64,000 bases of DNA, taken from contig CM023449.1 in NCBI GenBank assembly GCA_013339765.2, positions 200,967,422 through 201,031,421 of the forward strand, given 5' to 3'. A program made the translations under genes and the position numbers. Below, one piece after another: positions 46,561 through 59,250 of this stretch. The notes below the pieces were generated by a model, which worked only from the letters and a program-made list of their open reading frames with translations, was not told the DNA's origin and ran no database searches. The DNA is from Haemaphysalis longicornis (lineage: Eukaryota; Arthropoda; Arachnida; Ixodida; Ixodidae). Positions within the stretch are counted from its first letter, which is position 1; the number at the start of each line of letters is the position of its first letter.

Positions 46561-49399
46561 ACCAATACAAACATTCAATGCAAGGCCAGAACAAGAATCA
46601 CAATCCAGGACAGCAGCACAGATTTCAAAGAATGCACAAACCAAATAACCATCCAGCACGTATGGTATTTCTGTGGCCACAAAACGACAATTACCAAAAC
46701 GTCCGCCGTAAACAAATATAGCTGAATAATCCTACATACGTATGGCTTGTATGCACGCAACGGAAGTGTACGCAATTCTGTGAAAAAGTATTTTCAAGAA
46801 AGGCAATGTGCGTTCGTCCAGAATATACAAGCCATTATCATTTCGTTTGCGACAATAAAGCATGAGTTGATAAATTGTGAATTATAGGAGTAGTACTAGC
46901 GTTTCATTACGTAACAATGATTTGAGAACAAGCAAATGTTCTGTTGCGAATTCTGTAGATTGTTAATTTGTTTAAAGTGGATGATGTCATTTTTCCTAGG
47001 CTCATTGTTTTTATTTCATTTTTGTTATGATCACCGAACAATCTTAATACAGGTTATAAGCATTAAGAAAGTACCTTTACGCAATGCACGAAGCTCTGAC
47101 AACTTTCGAAGTTGGATATCTTTACCCAAAACTCAAAGAAATGTCAGAATGTGAACATTTTGTACAAATCTCAAGATAATGCGGGTTAATTGATGTTTGT
47201 TATTCAGTCATAAGTCCAGAAAATTGCGTGGCAGGTTTTCTGGTTTCGAGAACGGATAGCCTGTATGCTTCCGGCACTGGCAATCACAGGAAATAGTTAA
47301 TTTTTTGTTTGCTAACGCGACTTCAAAGTGTCAAATTAGTGAATGTGCATGCGTTTTCAGAAAATAGTGGAATAACCAGATTAACACATGCTCTCGTTTG
47401 TATAGCATACGAAATATTTGGAAGAAAAGTTACTACCTAATAATGGCGGTGAAATACTGTTACTGAAAAAATGAGACCTTCTTCCCGTTATATTGCGTCA
47501 TTAGAACACTAAAACACTAGTTGCATTGTTGAACTGCTTCCCTCCCTTTGCCTGTCGATGGCGGCGTTAGGCCACTGTTTCTCGGTGCTGCACTGCCGGG
47601 TTGTGTCGACTGTGCATTCGAGCCTGCTATATATTGAAACAACTGCGAAAGTATCTGTTCTATCAGTCACAAGCATGTCATCGGTCACGTAACTCCTTGG
47701 TGATTAATCTCTTAAAGTACCATCGGAACTGTTTCTACGGCCCACACGCGATCGTATTCCAACGATCCCTCGTTCAGGACCTCGGAACCTGTGGCGACTA
47801 TTTCCATTCCTATTCCAACCGAGTGACGACATACTTACCGTTCTGCCCGTCCCAACCTAGCATCGCAACCTGTTGTATCTTATGTAGCGACTCTGCAAGT
47901 GATGCCAGTATCCCCGCGATACGGCCTCGGTGGTCCTAATGCGGCCGAGGCATACTATGAACAGCTGCCCTGTAACAAACGATATTCATACTGGCTTGCT
48001 GTGGCAAGAGAAGCTGGAAAGTGTGAGCAATATAATAGCATATTATAAAGAAGTGAACCTTAATTTATGTTTTTTTGTGTGATGTCACTTGGAAGCATAG
48101 TATACTTACATGGTGTAATGGTATAATGTTTCATGGTATAATTACCCATATCTATAGTTACGGTGAATAATGTTCTCATTTTGCTAAGTTTCGCTATACA
48201 AAGATTTCAGCATGACCCCACTAAAAAGAAGTAGTTTTATTGTTTAAAGCGCCAAACATCACTGAGCGCTTGACAAAGTACGTTGGTACATCTTAGAAAA
48301 ATAGAGCTTCCAATTTTAGGTTTCTTGGTTTCAAGCGCAATTTTATTTACGGGGGTCCACCTCAAAAGCTACTCCTGTGTACTGATGGCTCAAATGAGTA
48401 TGGTTGCAAGGTTCCCAATGAAATAAGAGGCTACTACATGTACACTTTCTCATACGAGTATTGTGTGCTCACAATAACGAAGCAAAGTGAAGGTCGTTCG
48501 CTCTGTGTCCGCCGAAACAGCGATTGTTGTATCAAAGGATTCTCTGAGTTTGTCGTCTTTACGACGCTGCTGCGTATCCTAGCGGCTGAAGAAGAGATTT
48601 CATTGGCCCACGCAGCGTCCCTGCTGTGCGCTAACGGAAAGCGTTTCGCGAACCCCGAAATGTGGAACCCACAAAAAAGAGCGCTAGAGAGTTGTTTGCT
48701 TCACGCGCACGTAATGCGTCCTCCCATGCCCCACTAACGTCGGAAACCTCTCTTCATTAGTTATACGCCGCCGGCTCCGACGCTGATCGTCCCAACTGAC
48801 GAGGCGAGATCATTAGTGTGTCGACGGAGAAAATACCAGCGCAACCGTCCTCTGCCATATGGTTCTTCCACAAATAAATTTCTGGCTGGGTTAAGTCCCT
48901 TTTTCCAAGAGCGTGAGCAAGTATGTACGGTGCCACGGCTGCGATGTTTAAGCAATATTACAACGATCACCGCAATCTAAACTGGCTGAGGAAATGTACA
49001 TTTTTCTGGTCTCAGTGGAGTGGTTTGCTTCAAGGGCCAATTAACATTCTGGTTTATATTTATATATAAACATCTGGGCTATACATCTGCTTTATATAGT
49101 TGGTTCGTATTCTTGAAAATTAGTATTGAAACCCTCTGATTCCTTACTAAATTTAGGGAACGGAAGCTCTGGCGGTCATCATTTGAAGCTAGCTGAGTGT
49201 GATTGCCGTTATCCCTACTTAGCACCAAGCGATTACGTGAAACAAAAATCCCGGGCCATCTCCACCAACGTGAGACCTGCGGGACGGCGAAGCATGCAGT
49301 GTATAAGTGCATTCTTGGAGTCTTGAAATTTTTGTGAGCAGAGTTGAAACCAGTGGGAGGTACGGGTATACAGCTTTGCTTCAAAAGTTTTCTTTCTTT
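46561..49399. other. Unassigned stretch
   Basis: No gene is supported. The 112-codon frame at 47601-47939 and the 99-codon frame at 48438-48737 have several Cys but no recognisable domain and no convincing splice sites. Confidence 0.5.
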
Positions 49400-49560
49400 G
49401 AAGCACGAAGCGTCCTACCGCAAGGCGCAAACAAGTGTCTCGTGTTTTCTTAGCACGCGTTATGAAGCATCTGAGTAAGAGGCGCAAACGAGTGTCCCGG
49501 TTTTTTGTGTACGCGTCACCTTCTAGCGATGGGCGTAAACGACTGTATTGGTGTTTTAGT
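49400..49560 (+). repeat. Three-copy minisatellite, unit about 50-57 bp
   Basis: GCGCAAACAAGTGTCTCG (49425), GCGCAAACGAGTGTCCCG (49482) and GCGTAAACGACTGT (49533) start three imperfect units that share a downstream ACGCGT block. Confidence 0.7.
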
Positions 49561-51389
49561 ACCTTGGCTACATAAAACGACGGTTACGACGATGACATGA
49601 GACCCCAACAGCCCGAGCCCCAAAGGGGCTTCACCCCTAAAACTTCAAATTTTTGCAGGAATGTGATCCAGTGGATATTTACTTCAATGGTGCTAAAGAA
49701 ACAAGAGCATATCGTCGAAAGAAATGAAGTGATAAAATAGTACTATAAAGCATTTCATATTTATTTTCCAAAGTGACTAACCTCTTAGCTAGCCAAGTTG
49801 AACCAGACCGTACAAACACGCCAAACCTGCCGCTCAACGAGCCATATTATTTAGTGCCATATGGGAAGATACATTGTATTCATATAATTTTACGTATTGG
49901 ATCTAGTAGTTTTGGGTTTGGGGTGAAAGTGTTTTCATAACTTTTTCAAAATACGTAAACATTTGTTTCTCCTGGGGCTACGTGCAGCAACAAGACAAAA
50001 GGAACAAAATTGACACGTGAAAGTCGGCCGGCAGTAACCCCTTGTAGACTCCGTGTCGGCCAAGCCAGATACTGTGACTGAATCAGTCAGGTTAAACGCG
50101 GCCTCTTGTTGTCCTCTCCTAGAAACCTCACGCATTTTGTGTATTAGGTAACGAGGAATTTAGGGTTCAGTTCAATGTGCCATGGAGTACAGCTCTAAAT
50201 GTATGTGTTAATGTGCTGAGAAAGATGATTGATCTGGTTCCTTTTCATACCCTTTGGTTGGTCTTCTCAGAAATACAGCATGGCCAGGCCACATACTTCG
50301 AAACGTATGTTCACGAGCTACATCGCCGTCCTTCATTTGTGGTTTATATTGAGTATTATACTGGACCGCATATTGAGTGTTATTCTGTTTAGCAGATACT
50401 GTGTGCGTTAATTTTACTCTATGTCGTAGTAAACGTTAGATAGCTTTATATATTCGGCACTTTACTGGTCTGCTGTTCCCTGTTTTCTAACCTGTAATGC
50501 CTGTTTTTGTGTCGAAATGATAGTTTAATAATTTTAACAGAATTCAAAGCAATACCAGGTTTAAAAACAATTTAATTTTTTTAGTTAATAAAATTCCGGT
50601 TGTTATCAACTCAAAATTTACTTTTAACGCTTTTTTTTATTCCTAGACGCCAAGTCTCCAGGCTTGTTTCCTATGTAGAGTTCGGAAGCCAGAGGCACAC
50701 CCACCTTCGTATTACAAGGTTTGTCCGTACACCAACATTTCTACAGACCCGTTCTCTGTTGAATCAATATGTAACTAACTAAAGCAATATTCTCTTGCAG
50801 CGTACTGAAACAGAACTGGAGTTTCGGTATCATGACGCCAGCTTATCTGAAATTGTTTGTGGTCACCTTTCCTGACCAATGCTTGATGCGTATGTGCGAA
50901 AGGACATTAGAGCCAATTGGTGAAATAAAATTGTGAGACAGCTGCATTGTACACACTGCGATCGCTGCTAAATGCTGGCATTGGAAGCTGATAGTGTATT
51001 TTGGTGTATGTGGCAGCAGGGTACGTACCGTCATGGCGAGTTTCATCACCATTTGTATTGCGACTACTTCCTTCGGTTTGAAATCGTATTTCCCTCAACT
51101 TAGTGTATAAACGATGTAATATGGCTGTCACGCCTGGTTTTTACTTTGCCAAAATGACTTCGTTCAGCAACGTCACTTAGCCAGCCCGGCCCCTAGAGGG
51201 CTGAAGTATCCAGTTTTAAACTGTGCGTTCTCTCCGTGTCACATTCATTTCTGCTATATCTTTATTATTCTAAGAAATTGTGTATTGGGCATGCTCAAGT
51301 TCCACTCACTGTGTCATTGTCGGAACGGAAAGTAGGGAGAGGACACTGCTGCCCTGTCAGCTTGTCAGAGAGGTGATATTTCACCCCTC
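49561..51389. other. Unassigned AT-rich stretch
   Basis: No gene or repeat recognised. Confidence 0.5.
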
Positions 51390-52245
51390 TATTATTTATT
51401 TATTTATTATTTATTTATACTGCAATCCCCATTACAGATATTTTAGCAGGGTGGTTACAGACATAATTTTTACAATGTTGGCACTCTAGAATGCATAAAA
51501 CAAAAAAAAGAACAGCAAGATGTGAATAATCAGGTCAAATGTGCTGCAAACAACAATAAGGGCGGCTCCATGACTGGGTTATTAGTTAGTTCATTCCACT
51601 GAGTTACGGTACGCGGGAAGAAGGAATATTTGAAGCAGGTATTTCGGGACCGGAAAGGAGTTAGTGTCAGTTGATGCCTTTGGCGGGTGGCGTACCCAGA
51701 TGAAAAAGAAATGATATTGGAAACATCAAGCTTGTAATGCCCTTTAATTAATTGGTAAAGAAATTGTAGTCGTATTAAACGATTTCTTTTGGTAGGTGAA
51801 GGCTCATTGGCACGATGTAAGAGTTCAGTTATAGAGGTGCGTCCGAAGCAATTAAAGATAAAGCGGACTGCCTTTTTCTGCACGTTTTCCAATTTAGTTA
51901 TGTTAGCTTTAGTGAAGGGGTCCCAAACAATCACTCCATATTCTAACATTGGGCGAATGATAGTCTTGTATGCTAGAGTACGCACCGTGGAATTAGAATG
52001 TTTTAAAGCTCTTCGAAAGAAAAATAGTTTTCGGTTAGCGTTTGTAATTACGGAGTCAATATGTTTAGTCCATTTAAGGTCATTGGTAATCCAATGGCCA
52101 AGATACTTAATGTTAGTTACCTCAGAAAGGGGGAAACTTGCGGTTTCGAACGGGCGCGGCAAGGAGGATGCATACCTGCTGGGAAGGGAAAAAAATGTCA
52201 AACTGAACTACCAAAACATGAACGAGTGCAAGTGTCACTTTCTAT
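51390..52245 (-). mobile_element. CR1/jockey-type LINE, 3' part
   Basis: A 223-codon frame on the minus strand (start at 52201, stop at 51530) encodes the C-terminal part of a reverse transcriptase from a non-LTR retrotransposon. NIKYLGHWITNDLKWTKHI is the usual block after the palm. TIIRPMLEYGVIVWDP and LENVQKKAVRFIF are the thumb motifs, and SFFPRTVTQWNEL is near the end. The catalytic YxDD block is missing, so the copy is 5' truncated; the upstream DNA loses similarity by about 52.25 kb. Downstream on the minus strand come a 3' UTR with CACCCTGCTAAAATATCTGT and a tail of TAAATAAA-type repeats (51390-51420). The uninterrupted 223-codon frame makes this the youngest-looking LINE piece in the window. 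The plus-strand open frame 51789-52247 is its shadow. Confidence 0.85.
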
Positions 52246-54109
52246 GACCCGCACCTTCAGCGTGTTCTTGTAATTATTTGCCAGCGCTGAAATGAAATCC
52301 TTTTTGCCATTTTTTTTGGCAGAGAATATTCACTACTTTGATTACCCCAACCTTTCACCAGAAATATGCCACTCCCGTCATTGGTATTGAGCCTAGGTTC
52401 TTGGCGGCTGCTGTCTGATAAAATTCTAGGACACTAGCCTTCGCTTTCATCCGTGCACAAACTGTTCAAGGCGCTTTTATGCCCACTGAAGTTACGAACT
52501 TTATGCGCATAGAGGACTGTATCCTAAAAGTCGTGTGATAGTCAGTGAGTGCAACCGTGGAGTGCCTTAACACTAGATTCAGCTTTCTACGAATTGTTCA
52601 TATCTTTCACATTTCTTTTTCTGCTTTCCAGTTTTTCTTAAGTCCCCTTTCGCCGAGTTGAGCATTGAAGACGAATATTTAGCCTGGTTAAGATGCTGCC
52701 TTTTGTTTACGGCCGTTACCCCTTCCATGGCGGGTTGCTGCCCTACTGTCCAATGAAATACAGTGGCCTTTATTGAAGCTTACTCCTCGATGACAATATC
52801 AACCTCAGCAGCAATGCTTGAATCTTTTGCTGCGTTCACTTTACAAACCCGTGCAAGGTTTTAGCCAAAACAGTTAGGGTAAGGCATATACCTACCCGAA
52901 CACACGCACTGTCACAATTCATTGAACCATCTTACTCCGCGCTTCGTGCTCAGTGCCCTCAATGCATGAAGCGTGCATGAAAACTAAGTATTACTCCTCA
53001 CGCACTGTCACTTAGCATCACCTGCCCAACTACGTTACTCTTTTGGTGAGGCAGGTACCCTGGTGAGCACTTCTCACTCACGTTATTGAGTGGCATAGGA
53101 CCGCGCATTGTAGACGCGTCCAGAAGTCTACGGGCTTGCTACAGATAAGTAATCTTAAGGGTGCTCAAGAGGTAAAGCCACTGTACGTGTTGCCTTTTTC
53201 TCGTGGTCGTACAACTCTCTCCTGCGGTGGGTGATGTGCCATGATAAGAAGCTCTTGGCTTCTCACCTACCCGTCACACCGATTCGCCGGGGCGCTCTTT
53301 TCACGCTTTGATAAGGCTTCCCTACCTTCACTACCTCCCCGCATTGAGGCACGTATACTTGCCCCGTAGTTTTCTGGTTGAGTGTCCTAAGGGTGCGCTA
53401 CGCTCTGCAGACGGGTGTATCGACCCTCTCAATAGTTTACCTCTGGAGCTGTTCATCCGGGTGGGGATCATCAATCCATCTTCATCAATCAAGCAATCAT
53501 GAACATAAGAGTTTCACGGCCAGAGCCCGGATGCTTCTAGCAGAACAAATATGAGGGCGATGTCGATTAGGATCTTACTCAATATTTACGCAGGTGACGG
53601 GCTACCAGACGCACTTCCACAAGATGATACAAACGCAAATACAACATTCTGATAGTGCCTAGTGATGCTGTCTATTTTGTACAAATTTACTTAGGTGCGT
53701 ACGTAGGCTTGCAAGAGCCTTTTTTTTAATGTTAAGAAATGACAAAATGAAATCGGCATGTATGCTTACACGGGCGCAAAAAGCAGCACGTACCTCCATG
53801 ATAATCCATCATGGAGATGAATGGGCACTGTTGCGAAGTGAGAGTGCAATAGGCTCTTTGCTAATGCGCAGTGCCTATTTGTAATAGGCACTTGAGGTAA
53901 ATAGGCGATAGACGGAACAGGCAGAACACATGCTATATTCAGCAAACTATCTACAATCGTTAAACGCTCCTCTGTGAGTTATTTTGAACTTCCATCATAG
54001 AGAGTGCACCCAGACAAAACCACTCATCCACAAAAGTAATAAAAGCGCTTGATTGACTACAAAATAAAATATGCAATCATTTATAGGTTATAGCGCCCAT
54101 TACAGTACA
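52246..54109. other. Unassigned stretch
   Basis: No gene is supported. A moderately GC-rich zone at 53030-53500 carries a 64-codon frame (53308-53502) without a known domain; it may be part of an unrecognised element. Confidence 0.45.
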
Positions 54110-55650
54110 ACGTTCGGTACGCCAGGGCTGCCCACTCAGCCCATTCCTTTTTCGCATACACATTGAAATGTTGTGTTTAACTATTATAAAGAACGATCAG
54201 ATTCGAAGTTTTCGTTTACATAAGTGTGAAGTGAAACTTCTCGCCTATGCGGACGATGTCTCGGTGTTTTGTCACAAGGAAAGTGTCGTTCACGTAGTCG
54301 AAATCGTGAAATGGTTTGGCGTCGTCACAGGAAGCCTGGTGAACTGAGAAAAGTGTGTCGGGTTCTGGCACGGCGATTGGCCAACAACCTCAAGTTTTTT
54401 GTCAACATCAATTGGGTTACTCATGCCGTCAAGTAGTTGGGCACTCCACTGGAGTATTATAGAGACAGTGACCCGCATTGGCGTGCGCAAACTCAAGAGC
54501 TGCGCGAGAAGGCTGACAATTGGAGGGGCTCTGGTTTACCTATGTTCGCAAAGGCAAACGCATGCAACGTATTTCTTGGCAGCAAATTGTGGCACGTGAT
54601 GCAAGTTCTACATTGTTCGCGAGTAAATGTGCAGAAACTTCACCACGTGTTCGCGGTATTTGTTTGGGACTCAAGTTGGGAGAGAAGTAGCCGAACAAAT
54701 CTTTTCAGGCGAGTTCAGGAGGGTGGGCTAGGGCTGACCCACTTGTTCATGCGACAGCTTGTTAGCAGGTTTTTATCTATTCGCGATGTACGCGATCCTT
54801 TTTTGAAGACTGTCGGTCAGTTTCGACTCGGACGTGTTTTGCCCAATTTTGTTGTGACGAGCGGCCGCATGAGTGGTGGTCTCCACGGCTATTTAAAGGA
54901 AGTAGTCGACGCGGTGAGGTTTCTGAGCGTGCGTTTTTCAAAAGAGTATTTGAGTACTGTTACACGGAGGGAATTGTATAATGATGTATGTAGCGTTATC
55001 CTCCCTGTTCCTATGTACCGAGCCTTACACACTGGAGGCCCTGGGAAAAAGGTTCTTAAGCGCGTGAAGAAAATGTTAGTACCGTCAGGGGTGAAGTTTT
55101 TTTTTAAACTTCCAACCAACACATTACAACAAAGACATGGATGGCAGAAAGGGGCTTGTTTGTTCCGTGGGGTACGCACTGTACACTGTGTAAAACGCGC
55201 GAAACAGTAGATTATATTTTCTTACACTGTTGGGAAGGTGTCTTCTTCTGGGACATTCTTCAGAGGACTATGGGAAAAGAGCTCCCCCTGAGCCCACACG
55301 GAATTCGTCACCTGGCAGTTGATGACGATGATGGTATGCATTGGACATGATAATGTTGTTGGGCCTCCAGAGTATTTTCCGAGCACGCTCGGCTTATGTC
55401 TACAGCGATGTAGACGCTCCGTCGTCGCGGGTGTATTTCGGTCAATATATTTCAAGGTATATAGAAGACCTGAAATTGCATGAATGCCTGCCGGAATGGC
55501 GTTCAAGTGTCCAGCCACTGACAGCGTTAAAATCCTTTCAAATGAAAACGCCAGCTCTGGTCGGTTTGGTGGCGTTTTTTCCAGTTTGGTGTCATTCATA
55601 CGTTGAACCCTGCATGTATTATGTTGTAAAGTGCAAGCCTGGCAATAAAA
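54110..55650 (+). mobile_element. L1/Tx1-type LINE copy A: RT motif B to the 3' end
   Basis: The copy begins inside the reverse transcriptase. RQGCPLSPFLFRIHIEM starts at 54120 and the catalytic LLAYADDVSVF follows, with YADD at 54246-54257. A TGA at 54345-54347 stands where the family has Trp (SLVN then EKCVGFWHGDW). After a shift the frame reads HAVK, a TAG, LGTPLEYYRDSDPHW, and then a 240-codon block to about 55140, with the thumb and connector (NVFLGSKLWHVMQVLHCSRV, REGGLGL-like QEGGLGLTHLFMRQ). A further shift leads to FVPWGTHCTLCKTRETVDYI and FLHCWEG, the C-terminal zinc knuckle. Another shift leads to DMIMLLGLQSIFRAR and the protein end near 55545. The 3' UTR ends in AATAAAAAAAATG at 55644. 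Two nonsense codons and at least three shifts make it inactive. Confidence 0.85.
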
Positions 55651-55654
55651 AAAA

Positions 55655-55740
55655 TGTTGGAATGGTGCAATCGGAAAGACGATGGCTTCATAACACCGTG
55701 GACCATGGTTCGATTTCGACCCCCGGAAGTTTTTTTTTTT
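55655..55740 (+). mobile_element. tRNA-derived SINE
   Basis: AATGGTGCAATCGG at 55661 fits box A and GGTTCGATTTCGACC at 55707 fits box B, with tRNA-like spacing. It ends in eleven T from 55730. It begins immediately after the A-rich tail of LINE copy A, so it inserted at, or was captured at, the LINE 3' end. The plan is the same as the SINE at 1.3 kb. Confidence 0.65.
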
Positions 55741-56295
55741 CTAGTTTTATCATCACCACCGTGTGCACTCCGCATGCGTACAGTTGGCTTTTCTGGAGTG
55801 AGTTATGGTGACGGGACGCTCGCCATCATTGAGGCATATAAAGCTAAGCTTAAAAAATTGATGAGAGTGACAGTTAGGGCACTGACCATTTACACGGCGT
55901 ATTCCCCCTCTCAGGTTACCTGGAGGCCACCAGCTAAACTTTCTTTTCCGCCACAAAAGCCGTATTCGTACAAAGCGCACGGTGAGGTCAGTGCTCCCTG
56001 GACAGTCCTTGGCAGCAGTGAAGCTTGCCAACAGACAACAAGGGTGCCCGCTGTCGCTTCGTCTATAAAAAAATGACAAGTGTAGATCAAAGTACGCTTC
56101 CGCCCTCAACAAATAGAAAGCCTCTGGTTCTTTTCAAACCTCCAAGCAAATGGAGTTCGCGTGAGAGCGATACCAGGTTGGAAGTAATCTCAGGAACGGG
56201 GCTGATTGTTGGCTTTCAAATTTCGTGTGAATGAAAAAACTGTATTTCTATTGCGTTAAATCTGAGAGTGCTTTAGGGAAAATCTAAAGAGTTGG
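55741..56295 (+). other. Possible LINE 5' UTR and ORF1 start
   Basis: A start codon at 56074 opens MTSVDQSTLPPSTNRKPLVL, FKPPSKW and a frame ending at 56234. The word VLFKP after a Pro/Ser-rich start is one I recall from the ORF1 start of tick LINEs. No gag zinc knuckles follow. It may be the 5' fragment of a separate insertion rather than part of LINE copy B. Confidence 0.3.
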
Positions 56296-59250
56296 CGAAA
56301 TATGACTTCTAAGAAAGGGCGCAAGCCATGTCTCCAGGAAGACACAAATGACTAGGACAATGCCGCAGCACATGTGTCTGTTGGGACTACTCTTGTTAGT
56401 GGTGCGCTTTTCGAAGTTCCAGACTTTCGGCAGGCCTTTCTTGGACCCCTCCGTACTCCAGCATACTAGAGCTGGCTCCCCTGACGAGGTTGGGTTAGCC
56501 AATGTTCCAGAAGTTTCACTCGCTGATGGGTCGGTTAGCACGAGGGCTGAAGATATAGCCAAAGTATTCGTGGAACATTTCGCAACCCTTTTCTCGACTG
56601 AGAGCGTGTTTTGGGATGCAGAGTAACTAGAGAACAAGCTTAGCGCATTTTGTTGGGGGCTGCCATGCATGCCAGATCACCTGTTGGAGTCGCTGTGTGC
56701 CCCTGTGGATGCCGACGAGTTGAGTGCATGTGTTAAAAAATTGAACGGTGCGTCGGCACCTGGACCTGACGGTATCCCTGCTAGATTTTACAAGACGTTT
56801 TTTCCGGCCATTCGGGTTGCCCTCATAGACATGGTGAACTGCTTTCTTCAGCGCGGAGAGCGACCTGACTCTTTCCGTGAAGGCCGTGTCATCTTGATCG
56901 CAAAACCAGGCAGGGATAGTACGCAGCCCCAGGCGTATCGACTGATTACACTACTGAACACTGACTGCAAGATTGTAGCATCCATTTTGGCCAGACGCAC
57001 CAGTACCGTTTAGCCAGATATTATAAGCCAAGCATGAACGTGCAGTGTGCCAGGTTGCACTATTTTCTCGTCCATGCCAATGACGCGCGATTTGTTCAGT
57101 TACGCGACAAAGATTAGAAGATTAGCGCTTCTGGGTGCTTCATCTCTCTCGATCAAGCGAAAGCTTTCGACACAGTAGAACACCGATGCTTGCTTAGGAA
57201 TTTTGCGCCAATATGGCTTTCCGCCAGACTTTTTAGCTATGCTCAAGCTGTTGTACTCAGACGACGTGAGCGTTCAAATTCTTGTCAACGGGCTTTTAAG
57301 TAGTCCGTTCTCTGTCGCCCGTGCGATAAGGCTGGGCTGCCCCTTGTCACCTTTGCTGTTTTATCATTTGTCTCGACCCGCTGCTGCCGTCGGTGTTGAT
57401 GCAAGCACTGCCATCCGCGGCTTTCAGTTGCCACGCATAGGCCAAGATAAACTGTCCGGTCCACGTATGCGGACGACGTGTCCCTGTTCATTCCAACTAG
57501 GACAGCTACCAAGCGTTTATGTTGCTATTTCATGAGTACGGTGAGCTGTCTGGAGCTCGACTGAAAAGGAAAAAAGTATGGCGGTGCGTTTCGGCACATT
57601 TGCGTCTGGCTTGGCGGGCGACGTAGAATGGGTGATGGGTGTTCGAGTACTTGGTGTGATTTTTAATTCCTCGGGTGAAGTAGCGGTAGTATGGGGAAGC
57701 ACCTCCTCGAGACTGCGGAGCAGCGACTTGACGTTGTAGAAAAGTTCCGGCTTTCCCTCGCAGAGGGGAGCTATATAATTAAGTCGTCCGTCTCCGCGGC
57801 GCTTTTAAATGCAGAGCATTTCTTTACCTCACGATGTCACCCGGCGTTGGCGTGCCTCGGCGTCCGCAACAGCCGTTCCAGGTGCGCCCTCTCCCCCACT
57901 CCTCCTCGCCTGCTCTCCGCTGCTCCTCGCGTGTTCTCTGCGTGCTCGGATCGCGTTCAGCAACAGGTGGGGCGCGCATGCGTCGTAGTTTGGCGCGGAA
58001 GCAACAAGAGTTGTGGCGTGATCGTGACGTAGTCGTGACGTGGTCGTGGCGCGGTCGTGCCGTGATGGGGCGGTCCTCGGCGTTCACTCTCGCTGTCAAT
58101 GTGCGCCCCCCGAAAATGCTCTGCATTTGACCGTGCCCCTCGCGAGGGGGATGTTTTTGTCGTTTCTCTGTTTATACGGCCCATTTGGGAGCAATAAAAT
58201 GTCCTTGGAGGCCGCGCAGTCGATACCATTGCATGCGTGCCAAGAAGCTTACTGCGAACCATATATGTCTCACGCCCCCAGTTTTTTATGTATCACACGT
58301 AGCAAAACCACCGCGCCATTTCACCCGACAGTTCGCCACGAAATTTGGATCGTTCTCCTGGGCGGGCAAGACAGAAACAGTGTCACCAGCGCTGCTGAGG
58401 CTGCCCATGTCAATTTGTGGTTTCATTCTACCTTGCTCGCAAAACATGTGTGGCGTTGGCGGTACGTGCAGTGATCGACCTTGTAGACTCAGAAGAGTAC
58501 CAAGGGAACAAGGGAAGGCGCTCCTGCAGTACGTTTTGGGAACCTCCCGTTCGTTATTTTATTACGTACACATCGCTGGTCCTCCTGAGCAGCCGCCGCC
58601 ATTTTACGCGTATGTTATAGAAAAACGCAAAATCTCCAGCATTCCTTGCCCAGCCCAAGTTTCAGGGAAAGTACGGCAAGTGAGGTGTGCGAAAAATTGG
58701 CAATATCCCGAATAGACAACCGCAAGATAGGCAGGTCACGTGGTGTCCGATGGCATCAGCTGACTTCGGCGGCACTTCCGGCTGATATTCGGGATTTCGG
58801 ATGGTTACGTGGCTGGGAAGTTCTCCCGACGTGTGACCGTCTGGCGAGATTCAGCGTTGTGCGTTACGCACGGTGTCCGCACTGCGACCACACTGAAACA
58901 TTTGAACAGGCCTCGTTTCACTGTCGTGTAGCGGCAACGTTTTGGACTGTATTAGTAGGATGTTCGTACTCGCACTTCGAATGAACATTCGTTCTAATGA
59001 TGTGTTGGTGAATTTTGAGATGTGTGCTGGTGCTTTTTTGTGGAGAAATCGTGGTGCTGCATTTCTTCGAGCCCGGCCGCAACGGGCAATGTTCCCACTG
59101 CTGTGGCGTGGCCCGTTGATTCTCATGAGTCATTTGGAACACGAGTTGGCAGCTCTAGCAGAATCCCTCCTTTTGCGTTGGTCTACGCTCTTTATAGTGG
59201 TCAGGAGCAACATCCTGAGCGTTTGCCTAGTGAAGTACTGATTTCAGTGT
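56296..59250 (+). mobile_element. L1/Tx1-type LINE copy B: ORF2 from before RT to the C-terminus
   Basis: The pre-RT region reads DEVGLANVPEVSLADGSVST and IAKVFVEHFATLFSTE (about 56485-56605). RT motifs follow: NGASAPGPDGIPARFYKTFF (56740s), VILIAKPGRDS, YRLITLLNTDCKIVASILAR, motif A LDQAKAFDTVEH (57148-57183), motif B IRLGCPLSPLLF (57326-57361), and motif C YADD (57466-57477, in a shifted frame). VEWVMGVRVLGVIFNSSGE and KFRLSLAEGSYIIKSSVSAA follow before a 322-bp insertion. After it come GKTETVSPALLRLPMSICGF, VRAVIDLVDSEEYQG, LGTSRSLFYYVHIAGPPEQP, RGVRWHQLTSAALPADIRDF, the knuckle ARCPHCDHTETFEQASFHC (about 58870-58926) and FLWRNRGAAFLRARPQRAMF. Many shifts and stops make it dead. The residues differ enough from copy A that they belong to two subfamilies. 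The upstream endonuclease is not recognisable. Confidence 0.85.
57807..58128. mobile_element. 322-bp miniature element inserted in LINE copy B
   Basis: The left end is AAATGCAGAGCATTTCT (57807-57823) and the right end is GAAAATGCTCTGCATTT (58112-58128), its inverse with one or two mismatches. Each end is itself almost palindromic (AAATGC/GCATTT). The inside is GC-rich and non-coding, with a short tandem series of GTCGTGACGT-like units at 58017-58065. It interrupts the LINE frame between IIKSSVSAALL and the next recognisable block, so it is younger than LINE copy B. It fits a non-autonomous DNA transposon (MITE). A clear target duplication was not resolved. Confidence 0.75.

Noticed and set aside
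57824..58130. 98-, 100- and 113-codon frames on both strands as genes
   Set aside because: They lie within the GC-rich 322-bp miniature element, overlap each other on both strands and reflect composition only.
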